Assembly (NCBI GenBank): GCA_009731375.1
Contig: BJOX01000034.1
Span: forward strand, 841,176 to 905,175
From: Paulinella micropora
Taxonomy: Eukaryota; Cercozoa; Imbricatea; Euglyphida
Reading direction: 5' to 3'
DNA length: 64,000 bases
Positions 1 to 13,527 of the stretch are shown here, piece after piece (within the stretch, counting starts at the first letter, position 1; the number at the start of each line of letters is the position of its first letter). The notes beneath the pieces were generated by a model. It was not told the origin of the DNA and made no database searches. It saw only the letters and a list, made by a program, of their open reading frames with translations. Made by a program: the position numbers and the translations under genes.

Positions 1-52
1 TGAGACGATGGAGGCGCATGTGCAGAAATGCATCAGCCATTGACAGAGAAGC

Positions 53-54
53 AC

Positions 55-108
<54 letters not shown>

Positions 109-187
109 TAGTAGTAGTAGTAGTATTATTATTAGTATTATTATTATTAGTATTGTTGTTGTTGTTGTTCTTGTTCTTGTATTGTTA

Positions 188-235
<48 letters not shown>

Positions 236-262
236 AGTATCTTACTACTGCTACTGCTACTG

Positions 263-308
<46 letters not shown>

Positions 309-309
309 G

Positions 310-340
<31 letters not shown>
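53..340. repeat. Trinucleotide microsatellites (ATT)n and (TAC)n
   Basis: Long runs of ATT/TTA followed by TAC/ACT triplets with a few interruptions. Open frames across this stretch encode only poly-Leu, poly-Tyr or poly-Thr and are not genes. It probably lies in an intron or the 3' flank of the leftward beta-helix gene. Confidence 0.95.
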
Positions 341-430
341 GTTCTCAATAGAATCATCTTTGACTTGGTTATGTTAAATGCCCTGTATTAGTGCGCTGTT
401 CTGCTGTGGCTGCTGGCAGCTGCAACAGAC

Positions 431-488
431 CAGCATGCCGCCCGCGCTGGTGCCGGCCTGATTATCGTTCACAGCGGAGGACAGCAAG
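431..488 (-). CDS. Candidate further 3' exon of the beta-helix gene
   Basis: On the minus strand a stretch bounded by a CAG acceptor (just above 488) and a GT donor (just below 431) encodes a fragment of the same kind as the upstream exons: AVNDNQAGTSAGGML, an N-x-A-G...GGM beta-helix turn. I could not link it in phase to the exon ending at 1414; one or more exons between 500 and 1400 are unresolved. A possible piece around 725-780 (KYSEAGGIRV) has the same flavour but no convincing phase. The gene probably continues past the left edge. Confidence 0.35.
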
Positions 489-1413
489 CTGCAAGCACAG
501 CGCGTTGAGTAGGCGGCGGATTAGACTAACTAGCGGAGAACAGATAGGGGTGCCTTGTACAGCCTAAGGTGCTGTGAGGCTACACATGCAGTGATCTGGT
601 GTGCGCAGAGAGTAGATTTTTGAATGGTCAGTGAACTGGTGTCTCGACAAGTTCTGAGTCATGCCAGCGGGACAGAGTGGAGAGAAGGAGAGAGAGAGAA
701 GGTGCCTGATCTGGCTGTGGTAGTCTACGCGGATCCCGCCCGCCTCGCTGTACTTCGCCCTGTGCCCCGCCATGCACTCCATCACATAAGTGTTCTCTCT
801 CACAACACATACAAGGAGATAACTATCTGCATACAGGGAGATAACTATCTGCAATAAGACGAAGAGTCCGGAGACGGGCAGGGCTGAGCAAGCGGATGGG
901 GAGTGTAGGGGGCGGACCGATTGTGGGACACCGCACAGCGCAGCAGCTGCGCCGCACTGCCCGACCGAACCAGCAAACCGCCCGCAAACGTGCCTACGCA
1001 TGCACACATGATGCACGTACACGTACCAACGTATGTATTGTATCACGTACGCACACACATCCATGCACTCATGCATGCATACGTACATAATATCAAAATC
1101 TAGAAATATATTTTTATATATAAGGGGTAGGGCCGAAAATTCTTAACATACGTCCCTCTACTTTCCCTGGGTAAGCGCTGCAGCCCATGGCTCAGGTTAA
1201 ACGCAGAGAAGTACAACATGTACATATACATGCATACATACATACATACATACATACAGCCACTTTCTCCTACCCGGCTGCCTCTTTTTTTCAGAGGCAG
1301 GTAAAGGTCCAGGTTGTGCAGTGTTGTCATACATACATACATACATGCATACATGCATACATACATACATACATACATACATACATACATACATGTATGC
1401 ATGCCTGATGTAC

Positions 1414-1484
1414 CCGCGGAGTTGTCGTTCACTGCGGTGTCCTGCAGATGGATTGCGCTGGCCGTGTCCACGCGCACTCCGCCT

Positions 1485-1549
<65 letters not shown>

Positions 1550-1838
1550 ATACTCAGATAGATAGATACTCCACAGACGTGCACACCAGGCCAGCAGTTT
1601 AGGGGATACATATGGGAAGGTAGTGTTAGGAAACGGATTACAAGGAATAGGTACAATGAGCCCAGAGAGAAGCCCTTAGGTATGAAAGTGATAAATATGT
1701 CTTTATTCCTTTTTCCTGGTGGTGGTGGTGGTCTTCTTCTTCTTCTTCTTCTTCTTCTTCTTCTTCTTCTTCTTCTTCTTCTTCTTCCTTCCTTCCTTCC
1801 TTCCTCCTTCCTCCTCCTCCTCCTCCTTCTTCTTCTTC

Positions 1839-1870
<32 letters not shown>

Positions 1871-2842
1871 CTTCTTCTTCTTCTTCTTCTTCTTCTCTTT
1901 CTCTTCTTTCTCTTCTCCTTCTTCTTTCTTCCCTCTTTCCTCTTCCCTCTTTCTTCTTCCTTCTTCCTTCTTCTTCTTCTTCTTCTTCTTCTTCTTCTTC
2001 TTCTTCTTCTTCTTCTTCTTCTTCTTCTTCTCCTTCTTCTTCTTCACAACCCTCTTTTCTCTGCCTTTCAAGTGAGAGACCACTGTCCTCCGAAGCCTGA
2101 TTGCCGATTATAAGGGAAGCTGTAGCGTTTAGGACAGATTCATCGAAGACAAAAACGCCTCCAGCGAAACCGCTAGCCTGATTTTCCTGGATGGTACACT
2201 TCTCAAGCAAGAGGATACCTACCTGCTCCACTTGTAAACCGCCACCACTGATCTTCGCTCTGTACCACACATCAGAGGGGAACGGAGGATGCATCCACAC
2301 GACAGAGGCTAAGAGCTCTAGAAGGGGCTGGAAAGGAGGAGTGTGCCGAGGACGCGACCGGTTGCGAGCGACAAGTGTCTCGTTGAGGGTAACGGTGGAC
2401 TTGGTGACCCAAACCCCGCCTGCAGTTTCCGCTTGATTCCCACTCACTGCAGAAAAAAACAAGCAGGCAGATGCCGAAGGAAGGAAGCAAACAATTGCTG
2501 CTCACGCTGTGCAGGGCCAGCTAGCACGGCGCGGTGGGCTGCGGACCGGTGCAATTGCGGACGGTGGCGGTGGCGGACTGCACCTGCACGCCGCCCGCGA
2601 CCTTGGCCGTGTTGGCCACCAGCTGGCTGCCCCATAGCTCCAGCACGGAACCTAATGCACAGTGCATAGGGCAAACGGTGGGCGCTGTCCGTGGCTAGAG
2701 CGCCCTCCACATACATCCACGGGTCTTTGCTAGTCTACTTGGTGAGATTGACAAAACTACTTGGGCAGATTGACAAAAGAAAGAAGAATTTCACAAAGCA
2801 ACAAGGGAGAGGAGGGGAAGGAGGGAAGGGGAAGGGGGAAGG

Positions 2843-2878
<36 letters not shown>

Positions 2879-3111
2879 GAGAATGGGGATGTGTGCGTGC
2901 GGGCATTGGTGTGGGTGTGTTAAGAATTTTTGAGAAAGGAGGAAGCATGACCAGCGTTCGCTAAAATACCCCCGCCAGAGTTCACGGCGGTGTTGAGCGT
3001 GAGGTTGCAGGACTGGATGGCGGCACGGCTGGCTTCCAGCTGCAGGCACGACCAGGCACAGCACACCCTCCAACGACACAGACCAAGGCCACCTTGGCCC
3101 CCTCGTCTCGC

Positions 3112-3158
<47 letters not shown>

Positions 3159-3407
3159 AATCACATCATACCGTTCTCTGGATTTTTTGTGTACATATAT
3201 TATATATAGAAACACACAGATACACAATGCACGTATACAAGTACATGCATACATGCACATACAGACATACAGACAAGCAGAGATACGTACATACATACAT
3301 ACATACATACATACATACATACATACATACATGCATACGCACATACATACATACTTACATACATACATACATACAGACAGACAGACAGACATACAGACAA
3401 GCAGAGT

Positions 3408-3462
<55 letters not shown>

Positions 3463-3463
3463 C

Positions 3464-3497
<34 letters not shown>

Positions 3498-3985
3498 TTT
3501 TATATACATACATACATACATACATACATACATGACATAACATGACATAACATAACATAACATAACATGACATGACATAACATGACATAACATGACATAA
3601 CATGACATAACATAACATAACATAACATCATAACATGACATAACATAATATAACATAACATAACATAGCATAACATAACATAACATAACAACATAACATG
3701 ACATAACATAACATCATAACATGACATAACATAATATAACATAACATAACATAACATAAAATAACAACATAACATGACATAACATAACATCATAACATGA
3801 CATAACATAACATAACACATGCATGCATGCAATTCTATGCAATGCTATGCAATGCAATGCAACGCAAGGCAATGCATTCAATGGAATGCATGGCCATGCA
3901 TGGCCATGCATGCAGCATACATACATACAGACAGACAGACAGACATACATACATACATACATACATACGTACATACATACATGCA

Positions 3986-4019
<34 letters not shown>

Positions 4020-7000
4020 CATATATACATATATACATACATGCATGCATGCATGCATACATGCATGCATGCATACATGCATACAAATAGACATGCATGT
4101 CTATCCTAAACCTAGACACGGTTAGGGGATGTGTTGTGGCACCATTAGGCCGCCCCCCATGAAGCCTGTGTTGCCCTGTATGCGGGAATGGTTAATGGTC
4201 AACTCAGCATCCTGCCGCACCAGCAGGCCGCCCCCGTAGCCGCTCTTCGCATCCGCCTGCAGCACAGCACTTGCTTGTTCATTTGTTTGTAATGAACACG
4301 CAGCCCCCACAGCCTGCCGCCTGCAAAAACTTGTTTGTTCACTTGTTTGTTATGAACACCAGCAAGACCCACAGGTGGGGTGGCACCTGGTTGCAAGCGA
4401 TGGTGCAGTTCAGCACGGTGATTGTTGCGCTCTTTTGGACCAGCAGCCCCGCGCCGTTGGCGGCAGTGTTGTCCTCCACCAGCGTGTCTGCCCGCCACCA
4501 CACCACCCATCACATCTCCACCCGGCTGCCACCCACCACCCACCACTCCTCCACCCGCCTGCCCGCAACCCACCACATCTCCGTGCGCCTGTCCCATGGA
4601 CCGCAGCAGCGTGGTGGGGCAGAGATAATGTACGCTCTCGTGTGTTTGCAACATGGCTAGGTGGACCAGAAAGAAAGAGAAACGAGAAAGGTGCTTGCAA
4701 CATGGCCAGGTGGACCAGTAAGCAACGAGAACAAAGCAGGAGTCTACCTTGCATGGTCATGCGGCCTTCCTGCAGGTCGATGCCGCCCCCGTCGCCTCTG
4801 GCGACATTGTGATAAAGCTTCGAATCGACAATATCACATTCAGAGCCTGCACCCGCGCACGTCACCACATAGCAAGCAAGTGCATAGCAAACGTGCCACA
4901 AAACAACAAGACAGACAAGAGAGAACGGCAGGTGCAAACTCCGTCGTACTAAAGAAGAAAACAAGTATATGTCTGTATATGTGTTCGCAAAAATTCCACT
5001 AGAAATTTGTCACCCTGACGAAAAAAAAAACTACAGACATTTGGCCTAACTTTCTCAAAATTGACTTCTCCTGGGAATGCAACCAGGCCTGTCGAAAGGC
5101 CAAAACAGCAGATTTCGACTTTTCTCCACCTGAAGACTCAGGATTTTCAAGACGTTTCCAGACTCTCGCATATTTTGACTTCGTTTCTTTTCCAGAGCGA
5201 CATGAAGGGGGGAAGAAGGGGGGGGGGGGAAATACTTACAAACACAAGAATACGTATATGTGTAATATAATATAATGGAATGTATCATCACACCATAAAG
5301 TGTATGTAAATTAATGGGTAAGCTGCATTCAATATTTTCATGTGGAGTGACGTGTGTTCAATATTTAGGCCTGTGAATATCTAGACACCTGCGCCGTTCC
5401 CCGACAGGCCGCCGCCGCCTAGTGCGCTGTTGTTTGCCAGCGTCGTCCGCTCCATGTACAGCTGCGTGTTGCTGATGAACAACGCGCCTGCAAACGCGCC
5501 AAAGAGTTAGTACTCAGAGCGTGTGGCCTGAGCTTGCTGCTGTGGGTTCGTGACTGCAGCAAGGCGCAGCCAGCCGGCCCCCACAGCGCGCGGGTGCTGT
5601 GGCAGCCTCTGGGCCCGTCGCAGGCCAGAAAGTGAAAACGACAGGGCGTGAACGGGCAAACAAGTGACATGCAGCGAATCAGTTGCAACGCATGGTTTTT
5701 GCAAAACATTTCACTACATGAATGCTTTAGGAATGGTACAACTGCAATACCCTTAGCAACGCAATGTGTGTGTGCGTGTGTGCCCGGAGGAAGGAGAGCG
5801 GGGTTTGACAGCGGTTGACCTCCATTTTGTCCGGCCTGGTTGTCGATGAAGAGACTATCCATTAAGGATAGAGTGCCGCCTGTCACCTAGAGTAAACAAG
5901 CAAACCGCCACATGGTATAACGTTGCATTTACGGCTTTGCATCCACTGGTTGTGGATGTAATTTAAAGACAGTCTGAGCGTTGCTCAGAACTTTTTGCGT
6001 ATATTTTTATGCCATGTTAGTTCAAAAAAAATAATTTAAACATCGAGCAAGTACGCATGTCAAAAACATTGATGGGATAGGGTTGAGCTGGGAAGTAAGG
6101 GAAGAGGGAGGGGAGGGGGGTGGGGTTGACAATATGTGACAGACCGAGATGGCGCCCGCTGAATCTATCGCCTGATTTGAGAGGAAGGACGTGTTTATCA
6201 CCATCAGGGAAGATCTGTCTAGAAAGTTGAACAATTCTATAGCGCCTATCAAAGAGAGGGAGAGAGAAGCTACATTTCTGTGACCAGAACCAATGCTTCA
6301 TGTGAGCTCGGATAGCCGATGGCACAAGAGCAGACACACAGCTGAGACAGGCTGATAGTAGTTCCCGACCTGCCCACAAAGCTTGATTGTCGCGCACCAA
6401 GCAGTCTTTCAGTTGGACCTCACTGCTGTCCTGTCAGGGCATGAAAATCCTCTTTATGCTGAATGTATATATGTATGTATGCATGTTGATACATATCTGC
6501 ATGCATATATAAATATGTGGAGAGCTGTAAGATTGGCTTGTCATGCGGTCAAATTCCACCAAGTGCAAAATATGCCATAAGAACCGAACGCACACATACA
6601 AAAGTGTACATACACACACAAAACACTTGCAAAATAAATGTATGAGTGTATTATGTGAAAATAAATGTGCCTATGTCTATACTATGTGTTTTCAGTATAG
6701 CGTGTCGTACCATCTCCAGCGCGCCACCGTAGACAGCCGTGTTTCCTGCACACCGCAACATGCCCATGCCCTTCTTACTCACAGCCTCCACGCCCCTCAT
6801 ACATCTCTTCTGGCTTCGCGACAATGCCTCTATGTGGCTAGCGTGTGTGCAATCCCATACGCGTCCCGAATATGATAGGCATATACAATAATGATGATGG
6901 TGATGATGGTGATGATGATGGTTATGATGATGATGATGATCATGATGATGATGATGATGACGATGATGATATGATAACGATAATCATAGGCTTCCTCAGA

Positions 7001-7020
7001 CTATGGCACAAGATCCAGAA

Positions 7021-7063
<43 letters not shown>

Positions 7064-7111
7064 GGCTTCCTCAGACTATAGCATCAGATCCAGATCCTGG
7101 ACATGTGCCTC

Positions 7112-7145
<34 letters not shown>

Positions 7146-8185
7146 TATGGGGCTGCGCGAACACCTGAAAGGATGGTTTGCGGTGCGCTCCGGGCAGACC
7201 CCCCCCTCCCCCCTTCGGGCTGGGTTTCCCGGGGGTGAGGGCCCCCCGGACCCCCACTTTCCCGTCGACAGGGTACGTTCAATTGCCGGAGGTACCAGCA
7301 GAACGCAAGTGTAAGCTCCGGTGGCACAAAAAACCTAAAATCTCTGGTTTTTGTGCCACCCGCCACCAAAATTTTTTATCTCCGAAGAGAGCGCACCTAG
7401 AGGTGACGGGTACCAAACATCAGCCTCCAGCTCCCTCGGGTGTGCGCAAACGGTGCCTGGTGGCGCAAAAACCTCAATTTCCCGGTGTGTAGGCCACCCG
7501 GCGCCACAATTTTTATATTTTCGAAGAGAGGTCATGGCACAAGACCTCAATTTTCTGGTGTGGGTGCCACCCGTGACCAAAACGGGTACGTACAATAGCC
7601 GGGCTGGGGTTCCCGGGGGGAGGGCCCCCCGGACCCCCCCTGCCCCGTCGACAGGGTACGTTCAATTGCCGGAGGCACCGGCAAGTACTGCTAAAAAACA
7701 AGGAAATTTGGTATTCAGGACACTCCCCTGACGCAAATATTTGCGTGAATTCCAAAAAAATCATATCAGCATCAAGATCCAGTCTGCGGCTAACCACCCT
7801 GCCAATATGAGTTCCCAACTCCTGGTTCCCACAAACCATGATTTATTCCGATGGGAGAGCAGAAAATAGGCTAAAAAAACAAGGTATGTTGGCATTCACG
7901 ACACTCCCCTAACGCAAATATTTGCGTGAATTCCAAAAAAATTATATCAGCATCAAGATCGAATCTGCTGCTAGCCACCCCGCCAATATGAGCTCCCAAC
8001 TCCTGGTTCACACAAACCATGATTTATTCCGACGAGCAAAAAAAGGCCAACAAAACAAGGAATTTTGGCATTCAGGACACTGCCCTAACGCCAATATTTG
8101 CGTGAATTCCAAAGAAATTATACCAGCATCAAGATCGAGTCTGGGCAGATGGTAGACCTTAACCACTGGGCTATCGCGGTGCCAC

Positions 8186-8266
<81 letters not shown>

Positions 8267-8293
8267 GTAATAATAGTAATAATAGTAATACTG

Positions 8294-8329
<36 letters not shown>

Positions 8330-8549
8330 TATGTATCTCCTGCCAATTGCTGAGCCAAAAGGCCATGTGCATCCAGTCCTCCATTCCATAAGGAAAGTCT
8401 CCACACCAATCGGTGGAATAAAGGAAGTGACGGCATAGAACATTACTCTAGGAGCTTTATACCAATCAGCNNNNNNNNNNNNNNNNNNNNNNNNNNNNNN
8501 NNNNNNNNNNNNNNNNNNNNNNNNNNNNNNCAATAATAACAATAATAAC

Positions 8550-8610
<61 letters not shown>

Positions 8611-9201
8611 TATCTCCTGCCAATTGCTGAGCCAAAAGGCCATGTGCATCCAGTCCTCCATTCNNNNNNNNNNTGGAGAAATCTCAGCCATTCATGTTGG
8701 CCCTACTTTGTCATTACATCGAATTTCATAATTTCAACTATATCCCAAAAAAAGAGCTCGTGACAAGCTTGCGAAAACACAAAGAATCAGCCTCTAAGCC
8801 CCTCTGGCACAACTCTTAGAGCCTTGGAGCATTCTCAGCCATTCATTTTACTTTGCCAGAATCTTCGTAAATCTCTATTTCAACTATTTCACTACCTAGA
8901 GCGCGTCCCGAGGTTGTGAAAAGCAAAAAATCAGCCTCTCAACCCTTCTGGCATAACTTTGGAGCATTCTCAGCCATTCATTTTGGTGCCGGCAAATTCG
9001 CTTCGGGTACGTACAATTGCAGGCCTTAGGTTCCCGGCGACAGGGTACGTTCAATTGCAGAGGTAACCGGCATAACCCTTCTGGCACAACTCTTAGAGCC
9101 TTGGAGCATTCTCCGCCATTCATTTTGGTGCCGGCTGATTCGCGTGGGGCACGTACAATTTGCAGGGCTTGGGTGCCCGGCGGGGAGGGCCCAATGAACC
9201 C

Positions 9202-9258
<57 letters not shown>

Positions 9259-10617
9259 NNNNNNNNNNAAAAAACAAGGAATTTTGGCATTCAGGACACT
9301 CCCTAACGCAAATATTTGCGTGAATTCCAAAAAAATTATATCAGCATCAACATCGAGTCTGCGGCTAGCCACCCTGTCAATATGAGCTCCCAACTCCTCC
9401 TGGTTCACACAAACCATGATTTATTCCGACGGGGGTGCAGAAAACGGGCAAAAAAAACAAGGAATTTCGACATTCAGGACACTCTCCTAACGCAAATATT
9501 TGCGTTAATTCCAAACAAATTATATCAGCATCAACATCGAGTCTGGGGCTAGCCACCCTGTCAATATGAGCTCCCAAGTCCTCCTCGTTCCCACAAACCA
9601 TGATTTATTCCGACAGGGGTGCAGAAATGGGGTGAAAAAAACAAGGAATTTTGGCATTCAGGACACTCCCCTAACGCAAATGTTTGTGTGAATTCCAAAA
9701 AAAAAAAAAAAAAAAAAAAAAATGCCAGCATCAACATCGAGTCTGGGTCTAGCCACCCTGCAAATATGAGCTCCCAAATCCTCCTGGTTCCCACAAACCA
9801 TGATTTATTCCGACAGGGGTGCCGATTTCCTGGGGTGGGGGCGGGTTACAATTTCCATTTTCCCCCTTCCCCCAAACCCACACCCCTCCCAACACCTTAG
9901 GGATAATAACTAGGGGCTGCGCCAACACCTGAAAGGATGGCTTGCGGTGCGCGAAGCGGTGCGCTTCGCGCATACTCCCCCCCCTCTTCCCAAGGTAGCT
10001 TTTCCTCTCATTCTCACATGCACAACTTTTACAGCCTCGGAGCAGATCTCAGCCATTCATTTTGGCACTACTTGTCATTGCATTCGAATTTCATAATTTC
10101 AGCTATATCTCTAAAAAAGAGCTCGTGTCAAGCATCTCGTGTCAAGCATGCAAAAACACAAAGAATCAGCCTCTAAGCCCTCTGGCACAACTCTTAGAGC
10201 CTTGCAGCATTCTCAACCATTCATTCTGGCACTACTTTGCCAGAATCTTTGGAAATCTTTTTTTCAACTGGTTCACTACCTAGAGCGCGTCCCGAGGTTG
10301 TGAAAAGCAAAAAATCAGCCTCTCAACCCTTCTGGCACAACTTTTAGAGCCTTGGAACATTCTCAGCCATTCATTTTGGTGCCGGCAAATTCGCTTCCGT
10401 ACGTACTATTGCGGGGCTGGGTTCCCGGGGGGGAGGCCCCGGACCACCCCCCCCCCCTCCTTTCCATAGTGGATAGGGAACGTTTGATTGCCGGAGGTAA
10501 CCGGCATAAACCTTCTGGCATAACTCTTAGACCCTTGGAGAATTCTCAGCCATTCGTTTTGTGCCGACTAATGCGCGTGGGGTACGTACAATTGCAGGGC
10601 TTGGATTCCCGGAGGGA

Positions 10618-10655
<38 letters not shown>

Positions 10656-11251
10656 NNNNNNNNNNACGCCCAAAAAAAAAAAGAATTTTTGGCAGTCAGG
10701 ACACTCCCCAACGCAAATATTTGCGTGAATTCCAATATATATATATATATATTATATAAATATATATATATATATATATAATATATAATATATACGTATA
10801 TATACATACATATATATAAATATATATATATATCAGCATCCACATCGAGTCTGGGGCTAGCCACCCTGCAAATATAAGCTCCCAACTCCTCCTGGTTACC
10901 ACAAACCATGATTTATTCCGACAGGGGACGCAGAAAATAGGCCAAAAAAACAAAGAATTTTTGCATTCAGGACACTGCCCTACCGCAAATATTTGCGTGG
11001 TTTCCAAAAAAAACTATATCATCAACATCGAGTCTGGGGTTAGCCACCCTGCAAATATGAGCTCCCATCTCCTCCTGGTCCTCACAAACTATGATTTATT
11101 CCGACAGGGGTGCGGAAAAAAGGAATTTGGCATTCAGGACACTCCTAACGCAAATATTTGCGTGAATTCCAAAAAAATTATAACAGAACCATGATTTATT
11201 CCAACAGGGGTGCGAAAATGCGGGTGGGGGGGGGGTACACTATTTCCCCCC

Positions 11252-11292
<41 letters not shown>

Positions 11293-12766
11293 NNNNNNNN
11301 NNATAATGAACTCCGTAGGTGGTGTCGCTGTCCATGCAGCGGTGGTGACCGATGAGTTGGCAGTCTTGTAGATGCGCCTTCGCGCCGACGAGGAAGAGCG
11401 CACCGCCAGCTGCAACATCGGTCCCCTTGGCCCTGTTCCGCGCAAACACCACGCGCAACAGCGACAGCGCGCCTGCACCGCACAGCACACAGGCCATGCA
11501 CAGCGCACGGGCTTCTGACATGCACGCACGAGCATATGCATGCATGAATGCATACATATATGTGTGCTGCATGTCTGCGGTGAACAACTATGGACTGTTT
11601 GCTGTATGCGGTATTCCATATATACCGTGGACAAACTACGTGATGTACATATTTCCAGGTGGGCAAACTATGGACTGTTGGTGTGCGTATTTGTCTGACC
11701 TTGATTGACATATATGGCACCCCCACCGCTGGTATCCGACGTACTTTGCGTATTGTTTTCGAATAAGCAGTCTTGCAACTTCAGCTGGTGCGAGTTTTGC
11801 ATGCGGATCACGCCCTGGGTAGTGATACCGTTGGCGAAGACGAGCCCTGACAAGACCACCGTGCCCTGCACCGACTCGAGCTTGATGGCGAAGTCCTAAC
11901 CCAGTAGCGTAGTATGGCCACTCTTCGCAGCACGTGGACAGAATCACTCGAGAGACTTTGGATTGCCGCTTGTTGGACTTGCGCCACAATCGTCATTGTA
12001 ATTATTATTATTGGCAGTGCTATTGATATTATTGATATTATTAATGTTATTGATGTCATCCCTTAGGTGTTGGGAGTAGGGGGTGGATGTGCACACAGAC
12101 GACTTTGAAACATTCCACCCCACGCCCTCCCCTTGTAATGTAATCCAATGTAATCTAATGTAATCTAATGTATATGTTATAGCATAAAGACATATCGTGA
12201 TATCATCTCATATCATATCATGTATCAAGCACATTATGCTACTTTTGTTATGTATGAAGACGAAAAAATTGTTTCACGCAGGCGCAAAAATAAGATGAAA
12301 TAAAAATGAATAAATAAAAAATTAAAAAATAAAAATGGTGAAGTATAAATGTACAAGTTTCTATTCTCCGTGTTCACGATGTACCTGTTTGTCCGCCTGG
12401 ATGACAGGTAGGTCGGTGAGATTCACCGCGCGCACAGTTAAAGTTCTATTCCGATCAGGGATACTGTTTAGTGCAAGATTTGAATGATTGAAGCCTGTGT
12501 ATAGTCCACTGTACACCCACAAAGTATCGTCATTTTGCAGAAGAGTGAAAGCTTTCCTCAGCGAGAGAAATGGCGTGGACGGCTCGAGCCCGCTATTATT
12601 GTCATCTCCCTCGTTTGCGGAAACGTAGAAATCTACACGGCATGCATGCACCAGCATATCCAGTTTCGGGAAAATCTGTTGAGATCAAACAAAGAGCTTG
12701 TGGCATCTTACCGGTGGCCAGGACAGACCAAGCAAGGAGAAGAAGAGATAAAAGGAACAACATCAT
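1414..12766 (-). CDS. Secreted right-handed beta-helix (Pmp/PbH1-type repeat) protein, multi-exon, 3' end outside window
   Basis: Seventeen exons on the minus strand join in a continuous reading phase: 12766-12712, 12632-12385, 11895-11700, 11472-11350, 6745-6711, 6430-6370, 6245-6145, 5886-5820, 5487-5389, 4846-4748, 4487-4387, 4256-4143, 3039-2952, 2651-2547, 2446-2359, 2259-2081, 1482-1414 (about 609 codons). Exon 1 is a signal peptide ([17 protein letters not shown]) reached through a GTAAG donor. Exon 2 has the [14 protein letters not shown] start seen in secreted pectate-lyase-like folds. The rest is a run of degenerate GN-x-A-x-x-GG-x-[LIV] turns such as [12 protein letters not shown] and [10 protein letters not shown], as in Pmp and PbH1 repeat proteins. 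Many exons start at a split glycine codon. I infer a cell-surface or secreted protein, perhaps adhesive or carbohydrate-binding; no catalytic residues were recognised. Introns hold microsatellites and, in one case, about 4.6 kb of satellite DNA. Confidence 0.82.
1483..2075. repeat. (GATA)n and (CTT)n microsatellites in an intron of the beta-helix gene
   Basis: Lies between the exons ending at 2081 and starting at 1482. It contains about 16 GATA units (1483-1548) and a long interrupted CTT/CCTTCC tract (1732-2045). Open frames here give poly-Glu, poly-Leu or poly-Phe only. Confidence 0.9.
2660..4137. repeat. Microsatellite-filled introns: GA, CT, CATA, GACA, ACATAAC/ACATGAC and GCAAT tracts
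   Basis: (GA)n at 2840-2881, (CT)n at 3117-3153, CATA/GACA arrays at 3280-3530, a pentameric ATAAC/ATGAC array at 3530-3817, then GCAAT and CATG/CATA arrays to 4090. The exon at 2952-3039 of the beta-helix gene is embedded here. Nothing else in this stretch looks coding. Confidence 0.9.
6888..7148. repeat. (GATG)n / (ATA)n microsatellites
   Basis: GATGAT-type triplets (6888-6985) and two ATA blocks (7018-7064 and 7115-7145) separated by a duplicated short unit containing GGCTTCCTCAGACTAT. They lie inside the large intron between the exons at 6745 and 11350. Confidence 0.9.
7150..11225. repeat. Interspersed satellite families inside one large intron, with assembly gaps
   Basis: At least three repeat families alternate. 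Family A, about 170 bp, recurs at about 7700-8160, 9269-9830 and 10670-11225 and carries the 16-bp perfect palindrome ACGCAAATATTTGCGT (for example 7731-7746, 7912-7927, 9306-9321) and the conserved string CAAACCATGATTTATTCCGA. Family B (CTCAGCCATTCATTTT, GAGCGCGTCCCGAGGTTGTG) occurs around 8760-9010 and 10140-10380. Family C is a GC-rich unit with GTCGACAGGGTACGTTCAAT around 7190-7300, 7600-7680 and 9040. Poly-C runs and N-gaps (8471-8530, 8664-8673, 9259-9268, 10656-10665, 11293-11302) interrupt them. No gene was found. Confidence 0.85.
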
Positions 12767-13367
12767 CGAATGTAGCTCCTGTTCAAGGCCAATGCATAGT
12801 CCTATTTCCGAAAAACAAGCAGAAAACCAAACCGAAACGTGGGAGTGTAAAGTAAAAGAAGTGATAGCTTTAGGCTATCGACTTGTACAGGCAGGCTTGA
12901 AACCCAAAAAGATGTGGAAGTGCAAGTCAAACTGCATCATAATCGCTACACTGATGGCTTGTGTAAAGGATTTGCAGCCAGGACGCTGGTAATTGCAATC
13001 GCCATGCCAGAACATAGTTGTAGTAGACTCCTTTGTGACTAAAATCGTTCCAGAGGCAAAAAGAAAAAAAAAAAAAAAGAAAAAAAATCAGGATCTCCGT
13101 CAGTAAGCCTCTCAAAACTGGACAGAAACCGAAACAAACACAATGACTGCAAAGGAAAAACAAGTGTTAAAATGTTCCAAGTCACAACACCATACGAGGG
13201 TTATTTGGAGATGTAGATGCTTGAATTCCAACGATTTTTACGGTCGGACCCAGAATTTTCAATAATAAGACGCCGCTACCGTTTTACCTTTTTATCTCGG
13301 CTGGAAAGAATAATTTTCTGTGGGTTTCTTCCAGAGGAGGATCGAGAGTGGTTCTCCCTAGAACATT
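12767..13367. promoter_or_regulatory. Divergent intergenic interval between the beta-helix and CDC50 genes
   Basis: The two start codons (12766 minus, 13368 plus) face away from each other about 600 bp apart, so this interval should hold both promoters. I see an A-rich tract at 13061-13087 but no convincing TATA box or initiator. Confidence 0.5.
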
Positions 13368-13485
13368 ATGGCTGATCCGGAGCGAAAAGCTTCAAGAAGA
13401 CCACCCGATAATGCTTTCCAACAACAAGTAAGTCTTGTGTTTGGTCGATCTAAATGAAGGAACGGCTCCAAGTGGCAGCATCGTT

Positions 13486-13527
<42 letters not shown>

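Noticed and set aside
1682-2113. Long frames of poly-Leu, poly-Phe, poly-Glu or poly-Lys over CTT/GAA tracts here and at 16385-16949
   Set aside because: They are readings of trinucleotide microsatellites on both strands and in all frames; no domain, start context or splice link supports them.
2982-4125. Cys/Tyr/Met- and His/Thr-repeat frames over CATA and ACATAAC arrays
   Set aside because: Pure microsatellite translation inside introns.
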